From NCBI GenBank assembly GCA_035772735.1, contig JASDFA010000007.1, positions 86,823,501-86,887,500 of the forward strand: a stretch of 64,000 bases of DNA, written 5' to 3'. Positions 33,882 to 45,657 of this stretch are shown here, piece after piece (within the stretch, counting starts at the first letter, position 1; every line of letters begins with the position of its first letter). A program made the translations under genes and the position numbers. The notes beneath the pieces were generated by a model, which saw only the letters and a list, made by a program, of their open reading frames with translations, was not told where the DNA came from and did no database searches. Origin of the DNA: Datura wrightii. Lineage: Eukaryota; Streptophyta; Magnoliopsida; Solanales; Solanaceae.

Positions 33882-36800
33882 TGTCACGCCCCTCCTTGGG
33901 AGGCATGACTAGCACCTAGTGCCTACTAGGATCTGAACTAACTTAACTAAGCCTAGGTGCACCTGGTGAAAGCTTGCTCCTCAAATAAAGAAAATAACGA
34001 GCTATATCTAGACTGTAAATGCAGCCTCCGGCCGACAAGGCCGTATAGCCATTTGTAAATGAAAGCAGCTAACCAATCACAGGCAACAGAAGGGATCCTA
34101 TGTGGGGTGACAAGGCCACCATGCTACCTATTTATAACGAAAATGAAGACAAACTACTATCCTAGGCCCCGCACGGCCAACATACGAAATATAACTGATG
34201 ACTGTAGTCTGCAAGCCTCTAAGAGTACAAATAGTGGTCGGGACAGGGCCTCGGCCTACCCCAAAATGCTATACAATTGAAATATAGAAATCTCTACAAC
34301 CTGGTAACTCCGAATGAAAGGGGTTGATCTAACTACGACTCTGAACATCAGCTACTAAAGATCCTGAACCCTATCTATCTAAACCTGCAGGCAAGTAATG
34401 CAGCGCCCCATAGTTGGGCGCTAGTACAATATGTACCGAATATTTAAGGCAGTAAATAGGCTTAATGAAAGTTGTGAAATACAGAAAATGAGTAGGAGGG
34501 AGAGGCAAAAAGATTCACCTGTAAGCCTGCTGAGTCATAATCTGCATCTAACCAACACTACATGTAGGTAATCTAAGACTGTATAATTACACATTTATAA
34601 ACTATAACTAGTAGACAAGAATACAAACAAGAACCTCACCTGGCCCCCATAAGTCGTAAGGTACAATCAACACAAAATAACTCGTTCAGGTCCCCATAAG
34701 CCCTGGCGAGCACATCTCAATCTATATACCCCTATCCAGGTTTCTATGACTCCACTGGTGCTGTAGCCAACCTACTAGTCCCCTGGATTTACAATTGAGC
34801 CCGCTTGGCCCCTAAACTGTAGCAGTTTTTGAGTCCTGTAGACTTCTGATAACTGCACCCCGGGTACTAGGCTCGACGGGTGTGTGTAGAGCCAACCAAG
34901 ACATATAATAACCCACCCATGGAATGGACTATATGAGGACCTCGAAACTCATCTTTGTCCCTCGCGAATGGCATACTGCTCCTCGGAGCAACATCATCTA
35001 GCCCCTCGCGGGCGTCGGCACAGCTAGTAACCCTGGGGTGGTCATGGATGGCTCCTAAGTGAGGGAAAACCCAACCAAGGTGCTGTACTAAAATCTCGAT
35101 CTAGCCATTCAAAAGGCATAACTAGCCTTCTGGGCTTAATTCCACCATTTATCGCTCCCTAGGATAATCTGTAAAGCTACTAGCAGGCACACTATGCACC
35201 TGTATCTTATCAGAGGATCCTGATAGTGATCATGATCTCTAATAGTCTGGACTGAATGGGGCAAAATCTGGACTGGTCCAACATAACTCTCTATATGTCC
35301 TTCTCGGACATCTATAGCTCATAATAACTGCGGGGTCGCGAATGATTAACTACTTAGTCCTCCTACTTAGTGCAACAATAGAGCTGGTACTGGCCGAACA
35401 TGCTTTTGAGCGATCGGCTCCTAATCCTCCATAGGAAATTTACTGACATCCTTAGCTTATGGGCAGTACTGTCCTAACATGATACTTACTAGTGCCTTAG
35501 GCCTCATCTTGGTCTAATTGGATCTTATATTACTTTTCGGAGCGATTCTTAACCTTATAGACAACTCTATATAGACCTAGCCGTTCCTGGAAACCTGTGG
35601 GTGATAGGAACCGGCTGGGGTGCTGGACCGACCTCTAACTACTGATAAGGTCCCCTTCCTTAGGGTACCCACAGGTCTATTTGACCTGGACGACTGGGCT
35701 GGCTTCCTGGGTGACCTATGTGATAACTACTAAGCCCACTAAGACTGACAATCACTCGTACTAACTAATAGGTGACATGTTGTCACTTAGTTTACTAGAC
35801 GACATTAGGCTGTTGACTCTAAAATATGGCCTTCCTATCTAAATTTCTGGCCCTGGGGCATAGGGATACACAAATGACCTCTAGGCGTGCTTTCCTGACC
35901 ATACAGACGCCAAACTGCCTAACTACGCCTGTGCTCTTCAACTTACAAGCTTAGGCCTAATAACCATTCACGAGCTTCTAAGATCTGGGCCTTACAATAG
36001 AACATACCATCCTACTAATGAAATGAACTGGAGAATAGAAGAGTTTCTATGACGCTTCTAGCGCGTATCATACGTAACATGTTCTTTCCCGATGAGGGAT
36101 GCTGCGGTATAATCTATGAATGTGTTCTAGAAGCTAACCACAACATACGTACATTCATAGTCTACAGAAATAGCTGAACACAACAATTCTATTCACAATC
36201 TACTAATAGCAGCTAGTCGTAACACGTATATGAATAGACTCATTATCTACTGGCATCAACTAATTGCTTTATACAGAATCATGGTCTTGTTTCATAGGCA
36301 TATGTCATATCGCTATACGACGGGAATAACTTGCCGAAGGGATAAGCCTTACATACCTTAGCTGTCGTTTCCCGAATAACCGATGAGTTTCACTTGGATT
36401 CTTCAGCTCTTTTCAGTTGTAACAATTATACTGGGAGAAAGAGATAAATTTCAATACCAAATTCGGCGAAAAAGGATAACTTTTGAAATTAATAGAAACT
36501 ATAATTCATTTACGTAAAATACGGTTGAAAACTTATTATTTCTCGAGAGTTCAGAAGGGTGAAATGCTTACTTAAAGCCTCTGATCGTATAGAAATCAGT
36601 TTGGAGCAATTTTGACAACTTTTGCTCGACGGGGCTATGATTTTCTGGGTAAATATCACGAAAATAACTTCGTAGTAATGCTCCCTTCAGGCATGAAACT
36701 CCATACCCGAAGTTAATTTGAATTTGGACGGCATTTGATAGCGTAATCGGTAAAAAAACGATCGATTTCCTCGCTTCTTACTCTTTCTGGCCGAAGATAT

Positions 36801-37101
36801 ACTTGAAAAATGATTCAATTAAAGTGAAGGGCCTTTATATACTTGGAAGGTCGGTGGAAGGGGAGGTGCAACACGCCTCCCATAACGCCAAAACATGGGC
36901 ATGATGCGTCGGCCGTAGCGCCAAGATGCCTGGCGTAGCGCGGCGCCCAGTGCGCTGGGCCTCTGGTCCCGGCCTCCTACTCACTCGATTCTGTGCTCTT
37001 CCGTTCATCCCCTAAGTCTTTTCCCATATGTGTCATACTCTAAAACTCTCAATATACATACGCATGCATCCGTCACACGATAAAACTTACAGGGTGTAAC
37101 A
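33882..37101 (-). mobile_element. Solo LTR, Tekay-type, 3.2 kb
   Basis: Ends TGTCACGCCCC...GGGTGTAACA have no internal region between two LTRs, and ACAAC is duplicated exactly (33877-33881 and 37102-37106). On the minus strand U3 starts TGTTACACCCTG. A GC-rich inverted cluster lies at 36850-36970 (GTAGCGCCAAGATGCCTGGC and CGCGGCGCCC) and the TATA box TATATAAAGGC is at 36841-36831, right after it in the reading direction. No coding sequence. Unequal LTR recombination is the usual origin. Confidence 0.9.
36831..36841 (-). promoter_or_regulatory. Solo LTR TATA box
   Basis: Minus-strand TATATAAAGGC directly follows the GC-rich inverted-repeat cluster. Confidence 0.6.
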
Positions 37102-37106
37102 ACAAC

Positions 37107-38148
37107 GGCCTATTACTGCGGTCGTTGAATGATCTTCTGAAAGTGAGGTCTTCTGTAACTACCCACGAGCCAATACAACAGTCTATTGTGAGATACAATG
37201 GTCCGTCTGGTTGGTCCGTGGGAAGGGGTACAGGATTTAGGTCTGTGGCAGTCCCAACGAATCGATCAACGAGCCATTATGAGAAACAATAGGTCGTTGA
37301 TTGGGTCATCCAGCTTGCCCTCACCATTCAAGCTTCATTCCATATTTAGCCAAAACCTAGATAGTAAATTAGGCATTAAAGCAAATGTTTGGGGATTACT
37401 AGGCCTCTACCCCCATCAAAATTCCATGGCACTCATTCGATTAGGATTTACTCCTTAATAATGCATATTATATTCAATTTTTATAGACTTATGGTATGGC
37501 TATACTCACTTATGCAGAAGAAGGACCAACACTAATTAGTGAAGAATCAATGAATCAGTCCGATAGTTGTAGGAGCAATGTCATGATCAATTTTAAACCA
37601 GAGGGAGTGAAGGTATAATGATTGTTTTGAATGTGAAGTGTGCATATGTCGGGTGTGTTGGGCTTTAAATAAGTTGGGTTTGGATGAGTCGGGTAGGGCT
37701 GGTAATATTTAACTTTAGCCACGACTCGTCCAATGGGTCGTATGAAGTGACCACGACCTGTACCTATATCCCATTGTTTAGAGTTTTGTGGACTTACCTG
37801 TGGAACCTACGGGCATATAGCACGGGTCGTTCGTTCTGATAATGACCCATACTATACGTCCATAGGTTCTTTCCTTGGATTTTAGGCCTGCATGAATTTG
37901 TTAGGACAGGAGATACCACGACCCATTTGAGCAAACAACCGTCCGTCCTGAGTGCCCGTTGGTTCGACTCTGAAGCAAGGCACTCCGGATATTAACAACG
38001 GCTAGGAACCACGAGCCATGCCTTCTTCAATGCCCCGTTTTGAGACTCGTGGTTTCAGACCTAAGCTGAATCATTCAGGTTTTCTTTTGCCTTAGACCTG
38101 CACACTTCAACAACTGTGAACACTATGTTTACATTAAAATTAGAAATT
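37107..38148 (-). other. E8 spacer between integrase and ORF3 with LTR-like inverted words
   Basis: Non-coding. Two clusters of inverted GC-rich words (ACAATGGTCCGTC...GGTCCGTGGG near 37195-37225; CACGACTCGTCC, ACGGGTCGTTCG, AACCGTCCGTCC, AACAACGGC in 37700-38060) resemble the array upstream of the TATA box in the E8 LTR. No gene seen. Confidence 0.55.
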
Positions 38149-38282
38149 GGGTTGCCTCCTAAGCAGTGCCTGATTTAACGTCGTGGCACGACACGAGTAT
38201 TTTGATTTCTCAGACATCACCAAAACACCTCCATGGGTTGCCTCCCATGTAGCGCTTGATTTAACATCGCTGCACGGCGCAA
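38149..38282 (-). other. Conserved post-stop motif of Athila-type elements, two copies
   Basis: Copy A (38192-38149) and copy B (38282-38235), 86 bp apart, read on the minus strand as GTCGTGCC..CG, then ACGTTAAATCAGGCACTGC (copy B ATGTTAAATCAAGCGCTAC), then GGAGGCAACCC. The same block occurs once in E10 (48388-48433) and once in E11 (56037-55991), each time just after the last gag/pol reading frame. Confidence 0.75.
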
Positions 38283-38289
38283 GTCCCCG

Positions 38290-39330
38290 GGTTACTCAGA
38301 TTTCACCTAGAGCCCAAAGATCCACCAACTTAATTTCTTTGCTCTTCCCCAAGTATGCTTTCACCCGTTGACCATTTACTTTAAATCTCTTTCCTTCATA
38401 GTTCTCCAATTCAATTGACCCATGGGAGAATACTTGGATCACTCGAAAAGGCCCCAATTATTTGGACTTCAACTTTCTAGGAAAAAAGCGAAGCCTAAAA
38501 TTGAATAGTAACACCATATCACCCGGGCTAAACTCTCTCTTCTCAATCTTCCGGTCATGCTAAGCCTTCATCCTTAGTTTATAAATTTCAGAATTCTCAT
38601 AGGATTTCAAATGAAATTCATCTAGCTCATTCAACTGATCAAGCATCAAGTTCGCAGCTTCGCTCCAGTTCAAATTCAGCTGCTTGAGTACCCACATAGC
38701 TTTGTGCTCATGTTCAGCCGGAAGATATAGACCAATCTGTCCGGTTAGCATTTACAGTCTTCGCTAAGATGGTCTTTATCTCCCGATTGAGACTTCAACT
38801 TTCCCACTAGACTGTGGATGATAGGGTCTTTCCACCATGTGTTTTACCCCATATTTTTCCAATAAAGTAGGAAACAACCGATTACAGAAGTTCCAACCCC
38901 TATCACTAATGATAGCTTAGGGAGTCCCAAATCTGGCAAAAATATTCCGCTTCAAGAATGCTATGACACTATTCCCTTTATTATTTGGAAGCGCAATTGC
39001 CTCCACCCATTCCGAAACATAGTCCACAGTAACCAGTATGTACTTCATCCCATTTCAGCTCATAAATGGGCCAATGAAATCAATGCCCCACACATCAAAT
39101 AGCTAAATGACAAGGATGGGAGTAAGAAGGAGCTAATGCCTCTTTCATATGCCTTCTTGCCTTTGGCATGCATCACATGAATTTGCGAAATCATATGCAT
39201 CCTAGTGAATGGTTGGCCAATAGTACCCACATTGCAGAATTTTGTGGATAGTGTGAATCCCGCTTTGGTGACCCCCAACAGGGGATGAGTGGTAGGCGTC
39301 CAATATGCTCAAACATCTCCACCTCGGGCA
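38290..39330 (-). pseudogene. E8 integrase (dead)
   Basis: Recognisable minus-strand blocks in changing frames: LPSLSFSYLMCGALISLAHL-like text near 39150-39060, standing where intact Athila copies have ...FDVWGIDFMGPF; then KQLNLNWSEAANLMLDQLNE and DEFHLKSYENSEIYKLRMKA (38750-38560); and finally REFSPGDMVLLFNFRLRFFP and KSYL-type C-terminal text to about 38310. The core catalytic residues cannot be confirmed. It follows RNase H directly and precedes the duplicated post-stop motif. Confidence 0.75.
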
Positions 39331-39421
39331 TGCATCTCCGAATCAACCCATCAGCACATATGCGGAATAAGTAAGGCTCATCCTAGAAAAACTTTCATGC
39401 ATCAGACATGAACTTCTTCCA

Positions 39422-40750
39422 CTAGTGAAAAGATAAGTTTTCTGGTACAACATCACTCACCAGATAATTACCGAAGTCTATAAACCATGGGACAAGATCC
39501 TGTAAGGCAGCTAAAACCTGCTCATCGGGGAATGCATCATCTATGTCAAGCTCATCACGAAGTGCTGCATCAGCTTCCAATCTTGATAAATGATCTGCCA
39601 CTTGGTTTTTGGCCTCTTTAAGGTCCTCTACATCGAACTCAAACTCTTGTAGCAGCAGAACCCATTGAATTAAACGTGGCTTGGCATCTTTCTTTTCCAT
39701 CAGATATCTCAAAGTTGCATGGTCTGTATAGACTATCACTAGTTCCAAGCAAATAAGCCCGAAACTTCTTGAATGCATACTACAACCAACAACTCTTGTT
39801 CTGTCACGGTGTAATTTTTCTGAGCTACATTAAGGGCCTTACTAGCATAATAAATAGGGTGGAAAATCTTTTCATGCCTTTGATCCAACACAGCTCCCAG
39901 GGACACTCTGCTAGCACCATACATAACCTCGAAAGGTAAGGACCAGTTAGGTGCCACTATTATCGGTATAGTGGTCAATCTCTCCTTTAGGCATTCGAAA
40001 GCCTTCAAACATGCCTCATAAAAAATAAACTTCACCTCTTCTCAAGTAGTTTACACAAAGGATGTGCAATTTTGGAGAAGCCCTTGATGAATCTTCTATA
40101 AAACCCTGCATGACCCAAAAAGATTCGAACACCTTTAATAGAAATTGGAGGTGGTAGAATAGCAATTACTTAGATATTGGCCCTGTCCACCTCAATACCC
40201 TTACCAAAAATCTTACAGCCTAGCAGTATACCTTCTTTGACCATGAAATGAAACTTTTTCCAATTAAGCACCAAGTTGGTCTCTTCACATCGCTGCAGCA
40301 CCTTGCTCAATGAGCCAAACAATCATCGAATGAACCACCCACCACAGAAAAGTTGTCCATAAAGAATTCAACAATTTCCTCCACCATGTCAGAAAATATG
40401 GACATCATGCAACGCTGAAAAGTGGCGGGTGCATTACATAACCCGAACGACATCCTCTTTAAAGAAAATGTACCAAATGGACAAGTGAAAGTGGTTTTCT
40501 CTTGGTCTTTTGGGGCAATAGATATCTGATTGTACCCCGAATAACCATCTAGAAAATAATACCATCCTCTGCCTGCAAGTCGATCTAGCATCTGATCCAT
40601 GAACAACATAGGAAAATGGTCTTTCTGAGTCCAATGGTTCAACTTCCTATAGTCCACGCATACTCTCCAACCGATGACTGGCTTGAGTGGAATGAGCTCA
40701 TTGTTAGCATTTGGGACCACCATCATTCCTTCCTTCTTCGGTACACACTA
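39422..40750 (-). pseudogene. E8 reverse transcriptase and RNase H (dead)
   Basis: RT (40726-40307) is well preserved: GWRVCVDYRKLNHWTQKDHF, FLDGYSGYNQISIAPKDQEK, SFGLCNAPATFQRCMMSIF. The catalytic block reads FMDNFS (codons at about 40363-40351) where active Athila enzymes have FMDDFS, so the second catalytic Asp is Asn. A connecting stretch (40306-40036) is frameshifted. RNase H follows as two frames (IFHPIYYASKALNVAQKNYT, and VIVYTDHATLRYLMEKKDAK, NQVADHLSRLEAD), joined by a frameshift near 39760. Confidence 0.9.
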
Positions 40751-41099
40751 AACTGGTCTCACCCATTTGCTGTCAGCAATAGGGTAAACCACACCCACAT
40801 CCAACTACTCGATGATTTCCTTCTTGACCACCTCTTACATAGGTGGATTCAACCTGCACTGATGCTCAATGCTTGGAATACAATCTGGCTCTAGCTGAAT
40901 CTTATGAGTGCATATACCGGTTGGGATTCCAATAATGTCTGCAATGGTCCATCTGATTGCTTTTTTATATCTCTTCAAAATGGAGACAAAGCCTCCACTT
41001 TCCATTCCTCCAAGTCAGCTGCAACAATGGCCAGTAAAGTGTTATCAATTCCCAGAAATACATACCGCAAGTAAGACGAGAGTGCTTTGAGCTACAATA

Positions 41100-42290
41100 C
41101 CAGAGGCTCCTCAATATATGGCTTGATCGGTAGGGCCACTCAATTCTTCAGGTCACAATCAATCTTCTTTGGAGCATAGGTGTATGACCCCATATCAGCA
41201 AGTGCATTAACTATCTCCTCACCCCCATGGATCTCGTCAGCACCAACATTCATCAACACCGCCGCTAAGTCCTCAAGAGTCACTAACTCCTCAATGGGCA
41301 TAATTGAAAACTCGGGTTCAACAATATCAATTACTGAGACCACCCTCATGTCATTTGGCTGCTTCATGGATCGACATACATTGAATGTCACCTCCTCATT
41401 GTTTAGCCAAAATTTTAGCTGTCCAGTTTCCATATCTAAAAGAGCACGTCCAGTGGTGAGGAATGGTCGCCCCAAGATAATGGGGACCTCAAAATCAACC
41501 TCAGAGTCCAGAATGACAAAATCGACTAAAATTATAAAGATCCACCTTCACTAAAACATCATAGAGAATTCCCACCAGATTTTTCACCGTACGACTTGCC
41601 ATCAAAAGCCGCATTGTAGTCAGTTTGGGGGCTCCCAAGACCAACTGTCTGAACACTTCTAGCGGCATCAAGTTAATACTAGCACCCAGATCGCATAGTG
41701 ACTTAACAAAATTAAAGGCTCCAATAGTGCACGGTATGGTGAATACTCTAGGGTCTTCCTTTTTCTAAACAAGAGAACGGGATGATATTGCACTATAGTG
41801 GTTCAAATTATCTGTAGATTTGAAGCTTATAGTCCTCTTTCTAGTGACAAGGTCCTTAATGAATTCAGCATAGCCGGGCATCTGCTCAAGTGCCTCGACT
41901 AATGGAATGTTCACAGATAATTATTTCAACATGGAAATGAACTTGTGATACTTCCCATCTTCAACCTTCTTCTTCAGCCTCTATGGAAAAGGGGGAGGAG
42001 GTCTAGAAATAGGTGTGACCTTTTGCGGTCCCTCTTTCTCCTTCTCTCTGCCAGATCCATGCTCCTTTGTATTACTAGGAGCAATCTTCTCCACTGAATC
42101 ATCAACCAGAGTCTGATCCTCGAAATCTTCCATCCTATCATCATCAATCACTAAGGGCTCTACTGTCTCATCAATCACAACCAGCCTCGGAGGATCAACT
42201 GTTACCTTCCTACTCCTGGTAGTCACCGCCATGCAATGACTGTCATTTTTCAGATTTTGAACTGTATTTCGTGGAAGCATGACCTTCTGC
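41100..42290 (-). pseudogene. E8 protease region of gag-pol (dead)
   Basis: The minus text includes the Athila linker (AVTTRSRKVTVDPPRLVVID, then a charged stretch ending RPPPPFP), the protease active-site block SLCDLGASINLMPLEVF (DLGAS codons at 41693-41679) and the flap-side block GRPFLTTGRALLDMETG (about 41475-41425). Athila-type proteases use DLGAS rather than DTGAS, so that is normal. Frame breaks lie on both sides. It lies between gag and RT. Confidence 0.85.
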
Positions 42291-42299
42291 CTCTAGTTC

Positions 42300-43376
42300 A
42301 TCGCAATAGACATCTGACAAAGCTGTTGCATAATCTGCTTAATGGCCACAACATGTGATTCCACCTTTTGGTTCATACCAGAAATATCAATGCGAAGCTC
42401 CTTAAAATAGCCATCTGTCGCCTCCATCTGCTTAAGTACCTTAGACAACATGTCTTCCACCCTTGAACCACTAGACTCTGGATCACAGTTCCTTGGAGGA
42501 ACATATAGACCCCTTTTGTAATTCTTGAACTCCTCACGCTTTTTTTCCAGTATCCCTTGTCTCTGTATTATCCTCGTTTGTAATTGTTATCCCTGTAGTA
42601 GTTCCGACCTTGGTTCCCCTGACCTTGACGCCAAGAGTCTTGGTTAGACCCTTGGGTGTTAGTCAAAAAACTCGCCCTTTGATCATTCAGATAATTTTCT
42701 TCCTCCTTAGATTCTAATTCGCCCCCATTATTTCTCGGGGCCTTGCCCTGAGAACCCACAACATTCACCTTTTCAGCCCCGGCTCCTATCAAATGCTTAG
42801 CAAGTAGCCCAATTGTGGTCTTTATTTCAGCAATATACTGATCTTGCTCTTCATCCTTCCTTCTCTGTTTCATAGACATACCTACCGCATAAGAACAAGC
42901 CAAAGTCTCTGACTCTATTGTGTGCCATGCACGGTTGGTTTTAGCGATTCTGTCAAGTACCTCAGCAGCTTCAGCATAAGTGTGACTCATGAATGTTCCG
43001 CTAGAAACGGTATCGGCCACCGCCTTAGTGTTAGCATTTAGAGACCTATAAAAGATTTCCCATAATGTATCATCTGGGATCCTGTGGTTGGGCACCCTTT
43101 TGAGCTTCTTGTTGAACCTCAATCATGTCTCATGAAGTGCCTCAGAATTTAACTGCCTAAAGTTGTATATCTCATCTTTCAGCGGCAAATCTCTGGAAGG
43201 TGGGAAAAACCTTTCAAGAAAAGCTCTTTTCAACTCCCTCCATGTAGTGATAGAATCATTGGGCAGTTCCGCCAACCAGAGCGTTGCCTCATTCCCTAAT
43301 GAAAAGGGAAATAACCTCAGTCGTATCGCATCTTGACTCACTCCCAATTGTTTGATGCTTTGCAGATACCCACGAA
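42300..43376 (-). pseudogene. E8 gag (N-terminus deleted, one W-to-stop)
   Basis: The frame from 43347 to 42568 is continuous except for one TGA at 43125-43123, where the family has Trp (ALHET-stop-LRFNKKLKR). Capsid blocks are clear: LRLFPFSLGNEATLWLAELP, AFLERFFPPSRDLPLKDEIY, KAVADTVSSGTFMSHTYAEA. It ends in an Asn/Gln/Arg-rich tail (QGQGNQGRNYYRDNNYKRG) before a frame break. The first hundred or more residues, the leader and the primer site are missing: gag joins LTR sequence directly at about 43376. Confidence 0.85.
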
Positions 43377-44694
43377 ATTAGTTGGTCCGTATACGGGTGC
43401 ATTCTTAATTAACTCTTACTCTTAATATCGGATTAGCTATTCCCAGACAAGGTCAAGCTATTAGATGAGGGTTGATAGCCGCAAACCTCTGTTGTTGATC
43501 CCTTTTCCCATTCATCACCCCCTTGATCTATTATGTAAGAAGAAGGCAAATTCTAATGTTTGCAACCATTAAGAAACAATTAAAATGAAGGGAAAAACAA
43601 TACATGCATAAATCCTATTCAAGAATCACTAAGTATTTTTACCTATGTGTGTTAATTCATCATGGTTCCCACAACCCTAGTTATGGGTTTAGCTACTCAT
43701 ATTAGAATAATCACAATCACAAAATAGATAAGAAATCATAATTTTAACTTACAAAGATTCATAGAAGAAAACCACATGAATTGAAAAAATCACCAAAATC
43801 AAAGAAAAAAAGTCCATGGTTGTTTTACTCCTCCAAATTCAACAAAATTATAAACTTCATTTCTTGAAACTTAATGGCAGTCAATAACACCCAAAAAATA
43901 CTATTCAAAGTTGTAAAATTGTGTAACGTGAAAAATAAACCTAAAAAAATTATTTATATACATGAAACAAATCCTTTCCTAAATCAACTAGGATTCTGTT
44001 GTCGGAAGGTACCACGGTCTGTTGGTAGCTTCAACAGATCATTAGAGTGTCCATTGTTCGAGTAGTTGCTTCCCTCAGACTTGTCTCCTTTCAGCATCTA
44101 GCCTCAAACAATGGCTCGTTGTGAGATCCTACGAGCTGTTGGTCCAGTTTGTTGTTTCCTGGCCTCCTGATCATTATTTCAAAACCTAGAGGTATGAGTA
44201 CTTAGAACTACCCGTCCTTAGAACGTACGGCCCGTCCTGTCTGCCCTGATGCAACCCACTCTTGGTCATTCTTCTCTGATCCTTTCCACGATCGGATAGG
44301 ATGGTCCGTTGTAAGTTCACACGATCCATAGGAACCATCTATCGTATGAGACTCCAGTTTGTCATTCTTTCTGTATCTTCCCACGGTCAATTAGAATGGT
44401 CCATTGTAAGCTATTGGGTTTTAGCTGTTTCTTGGCACTCTTCTTAACAAATTCTCTTAATTACATGCAACGACTAACTATGATAGCCCGTGGTAAGGAC
44501 CAACAGTCCGTAGTTCAGCTCGTCTGAGGCATCTTTTTCTGTGTTCTGTTCTATTCTATTTCTAAACTTTTATTCCTACGACCCGTTTTACTTGCAAAAC
44601 TACAAAACGCGTCATATCCATATAAATGTGCCTAATGTCATGCACATTCATAGATTTTTAAGTGTCACTAGAGTCGTAAATTCACAGCACATCA
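43377..44694 (-). repeat. E8 5' LTR, truncated
   Basis: It matches 28330-30071 without the TRIM. U3 starts at 44694. The missing inner 365 bp include the U5 end, so the LTR runs straight into gag at the shared TTGGTC. Confidence 0.85.
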
Positions 44695-45237
44695 ATCCCC
44701 AGTTTTTTCTCGAGCAGGAGATAGATGCATTAGGTACTAATACAAGATTTACTCAATGTTGTTTCATTCTTAAATATAATCTTTCCATGATCTATGATTT
44801 CTTGACTCATGTTATATTCCCCTGTTTTCCATGACTCGTTCCTATAAGCGCTTACTCTCTATGATTTCATAAACTCTTCCCTTGCAATTCGCTGCCTTGT
44901 AGTAATATTGTTCTATCAGTGGAGAGGAGTTATAGAAGAGTAAGGAAGAGGCAGTAAGTAAAGTATTCAGATGGTTGTGGTCTTCCATTTTTGTTTTTTT
45001 TGAAATGAAAGAGGGCTTAATGTGATTTTGTGCATTATTTCCTTGTTGTTGTATTTGATTTTGCCCTTTGAGGCCTATGTTTTCATGTTAGTTAGCTGAT
45101 GTGCTATTTGAAATTTTGGGATAGTACCAATTACAAAGGAAACTCTACTAAATTATCTATAGGATTTCAGAGTCTACTAGTGTCCTCAATCATCATTCGA
45201 GGATAAATGATCCCAAGGGAGAGATATTGTAATACCT
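44695..45237 (+). other. E7 3' untranslated tail and polypurine end (resumes after E8)
   Basis: It continues E7 after the ATCCC duplication (CCCAGTTTTTTCTCGAGCAG) and parallels the E6 tail: GATAGTACCAATTACAAAGG near 45120 and TTCGAGGATAAATGATCCC then AAGGGAGAGATAT at 45197-45236. No gene. Confidence 0.8.
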
Positions 45238-45405
45238 CATACCCTAAAAAAGAATTTTTTGCCTTAGAGCATATCTGTTACTCATGTTATGAGGAGTGTA
45301 TTTGATGAAAGAAGTCCCTAACTAAGTGTGGAAGTGCCCAAGAGTTGAAATACCAAAAGTGGAAAGTTATAAAATTTCATTGTTCAAGTGTTGTGAATGA
45401 CTTAC
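45238..45405 (+). repeat. E7 3' LTR, first 168 bp
   Basis: It starts TGTAATACCTCATACCC and shares the AGTGTGGAAGTGCCCAAGAG stretch with the E6 LTRs. It is cut off by the start of the E9 LTR. Confidence 0.75.
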
Positions 45406-45657
45406 TGTAACACCCCAAAAGTCCCTATGGCAAAGTCCTAGACATGTAGCAGATTTCAGTAGAAAATTTGCTTTTTTCTCTTAGAACAACTCATGGTACG
45501 AGTTGTTATTCCTTGGTATGGATCGTAGGAGGGAGTCGTGGTGAGCCAGCAGTGTTCCCAAACCAGTGATAACAACTCTTTGTAACGAGTAGTTATTAGG
45601 ATTCATGGTAAGCTACTGGTTGTTAGATCTTGGACCTACGAGTCAAGGTATGACTTT
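45406..45657 (+). repeat. E9: Tekay-type LTR, left piece
   Basis: It starts TGTAACACCCCAAAAG and contains inverted words (GGTACGAGTTGTTATTCC, GGGAGTCGTGG). E10 interrupts it at ACTTT (45653-45657); ACTTA at 62227-62231 is the matching flank. Confidence 0.7.

Larger units (their letters stand above)
27965..44694 (-). mobile_element. E8: Athila-type Ty3 retrotransposon with ORF3 (inactive)
   Basis: The ends are TGATG...CATCA and the 5-bp target ATCCC is duplicated exactly (27960-27964 and 44695-44699); joining the flanks restores the 3' tail of E7. On the minus strand it carries a truncated 5' LTR, gag, protease, RT, RNase H, integrase, a spacer, ORF3, a long tail and the 3' LTR. The DLGASIN protease and the RT wording mark the Athila group. 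The primer site and gag start are deleted. It hosts a TRIM and a solo LTR. Confidence 0.9.
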
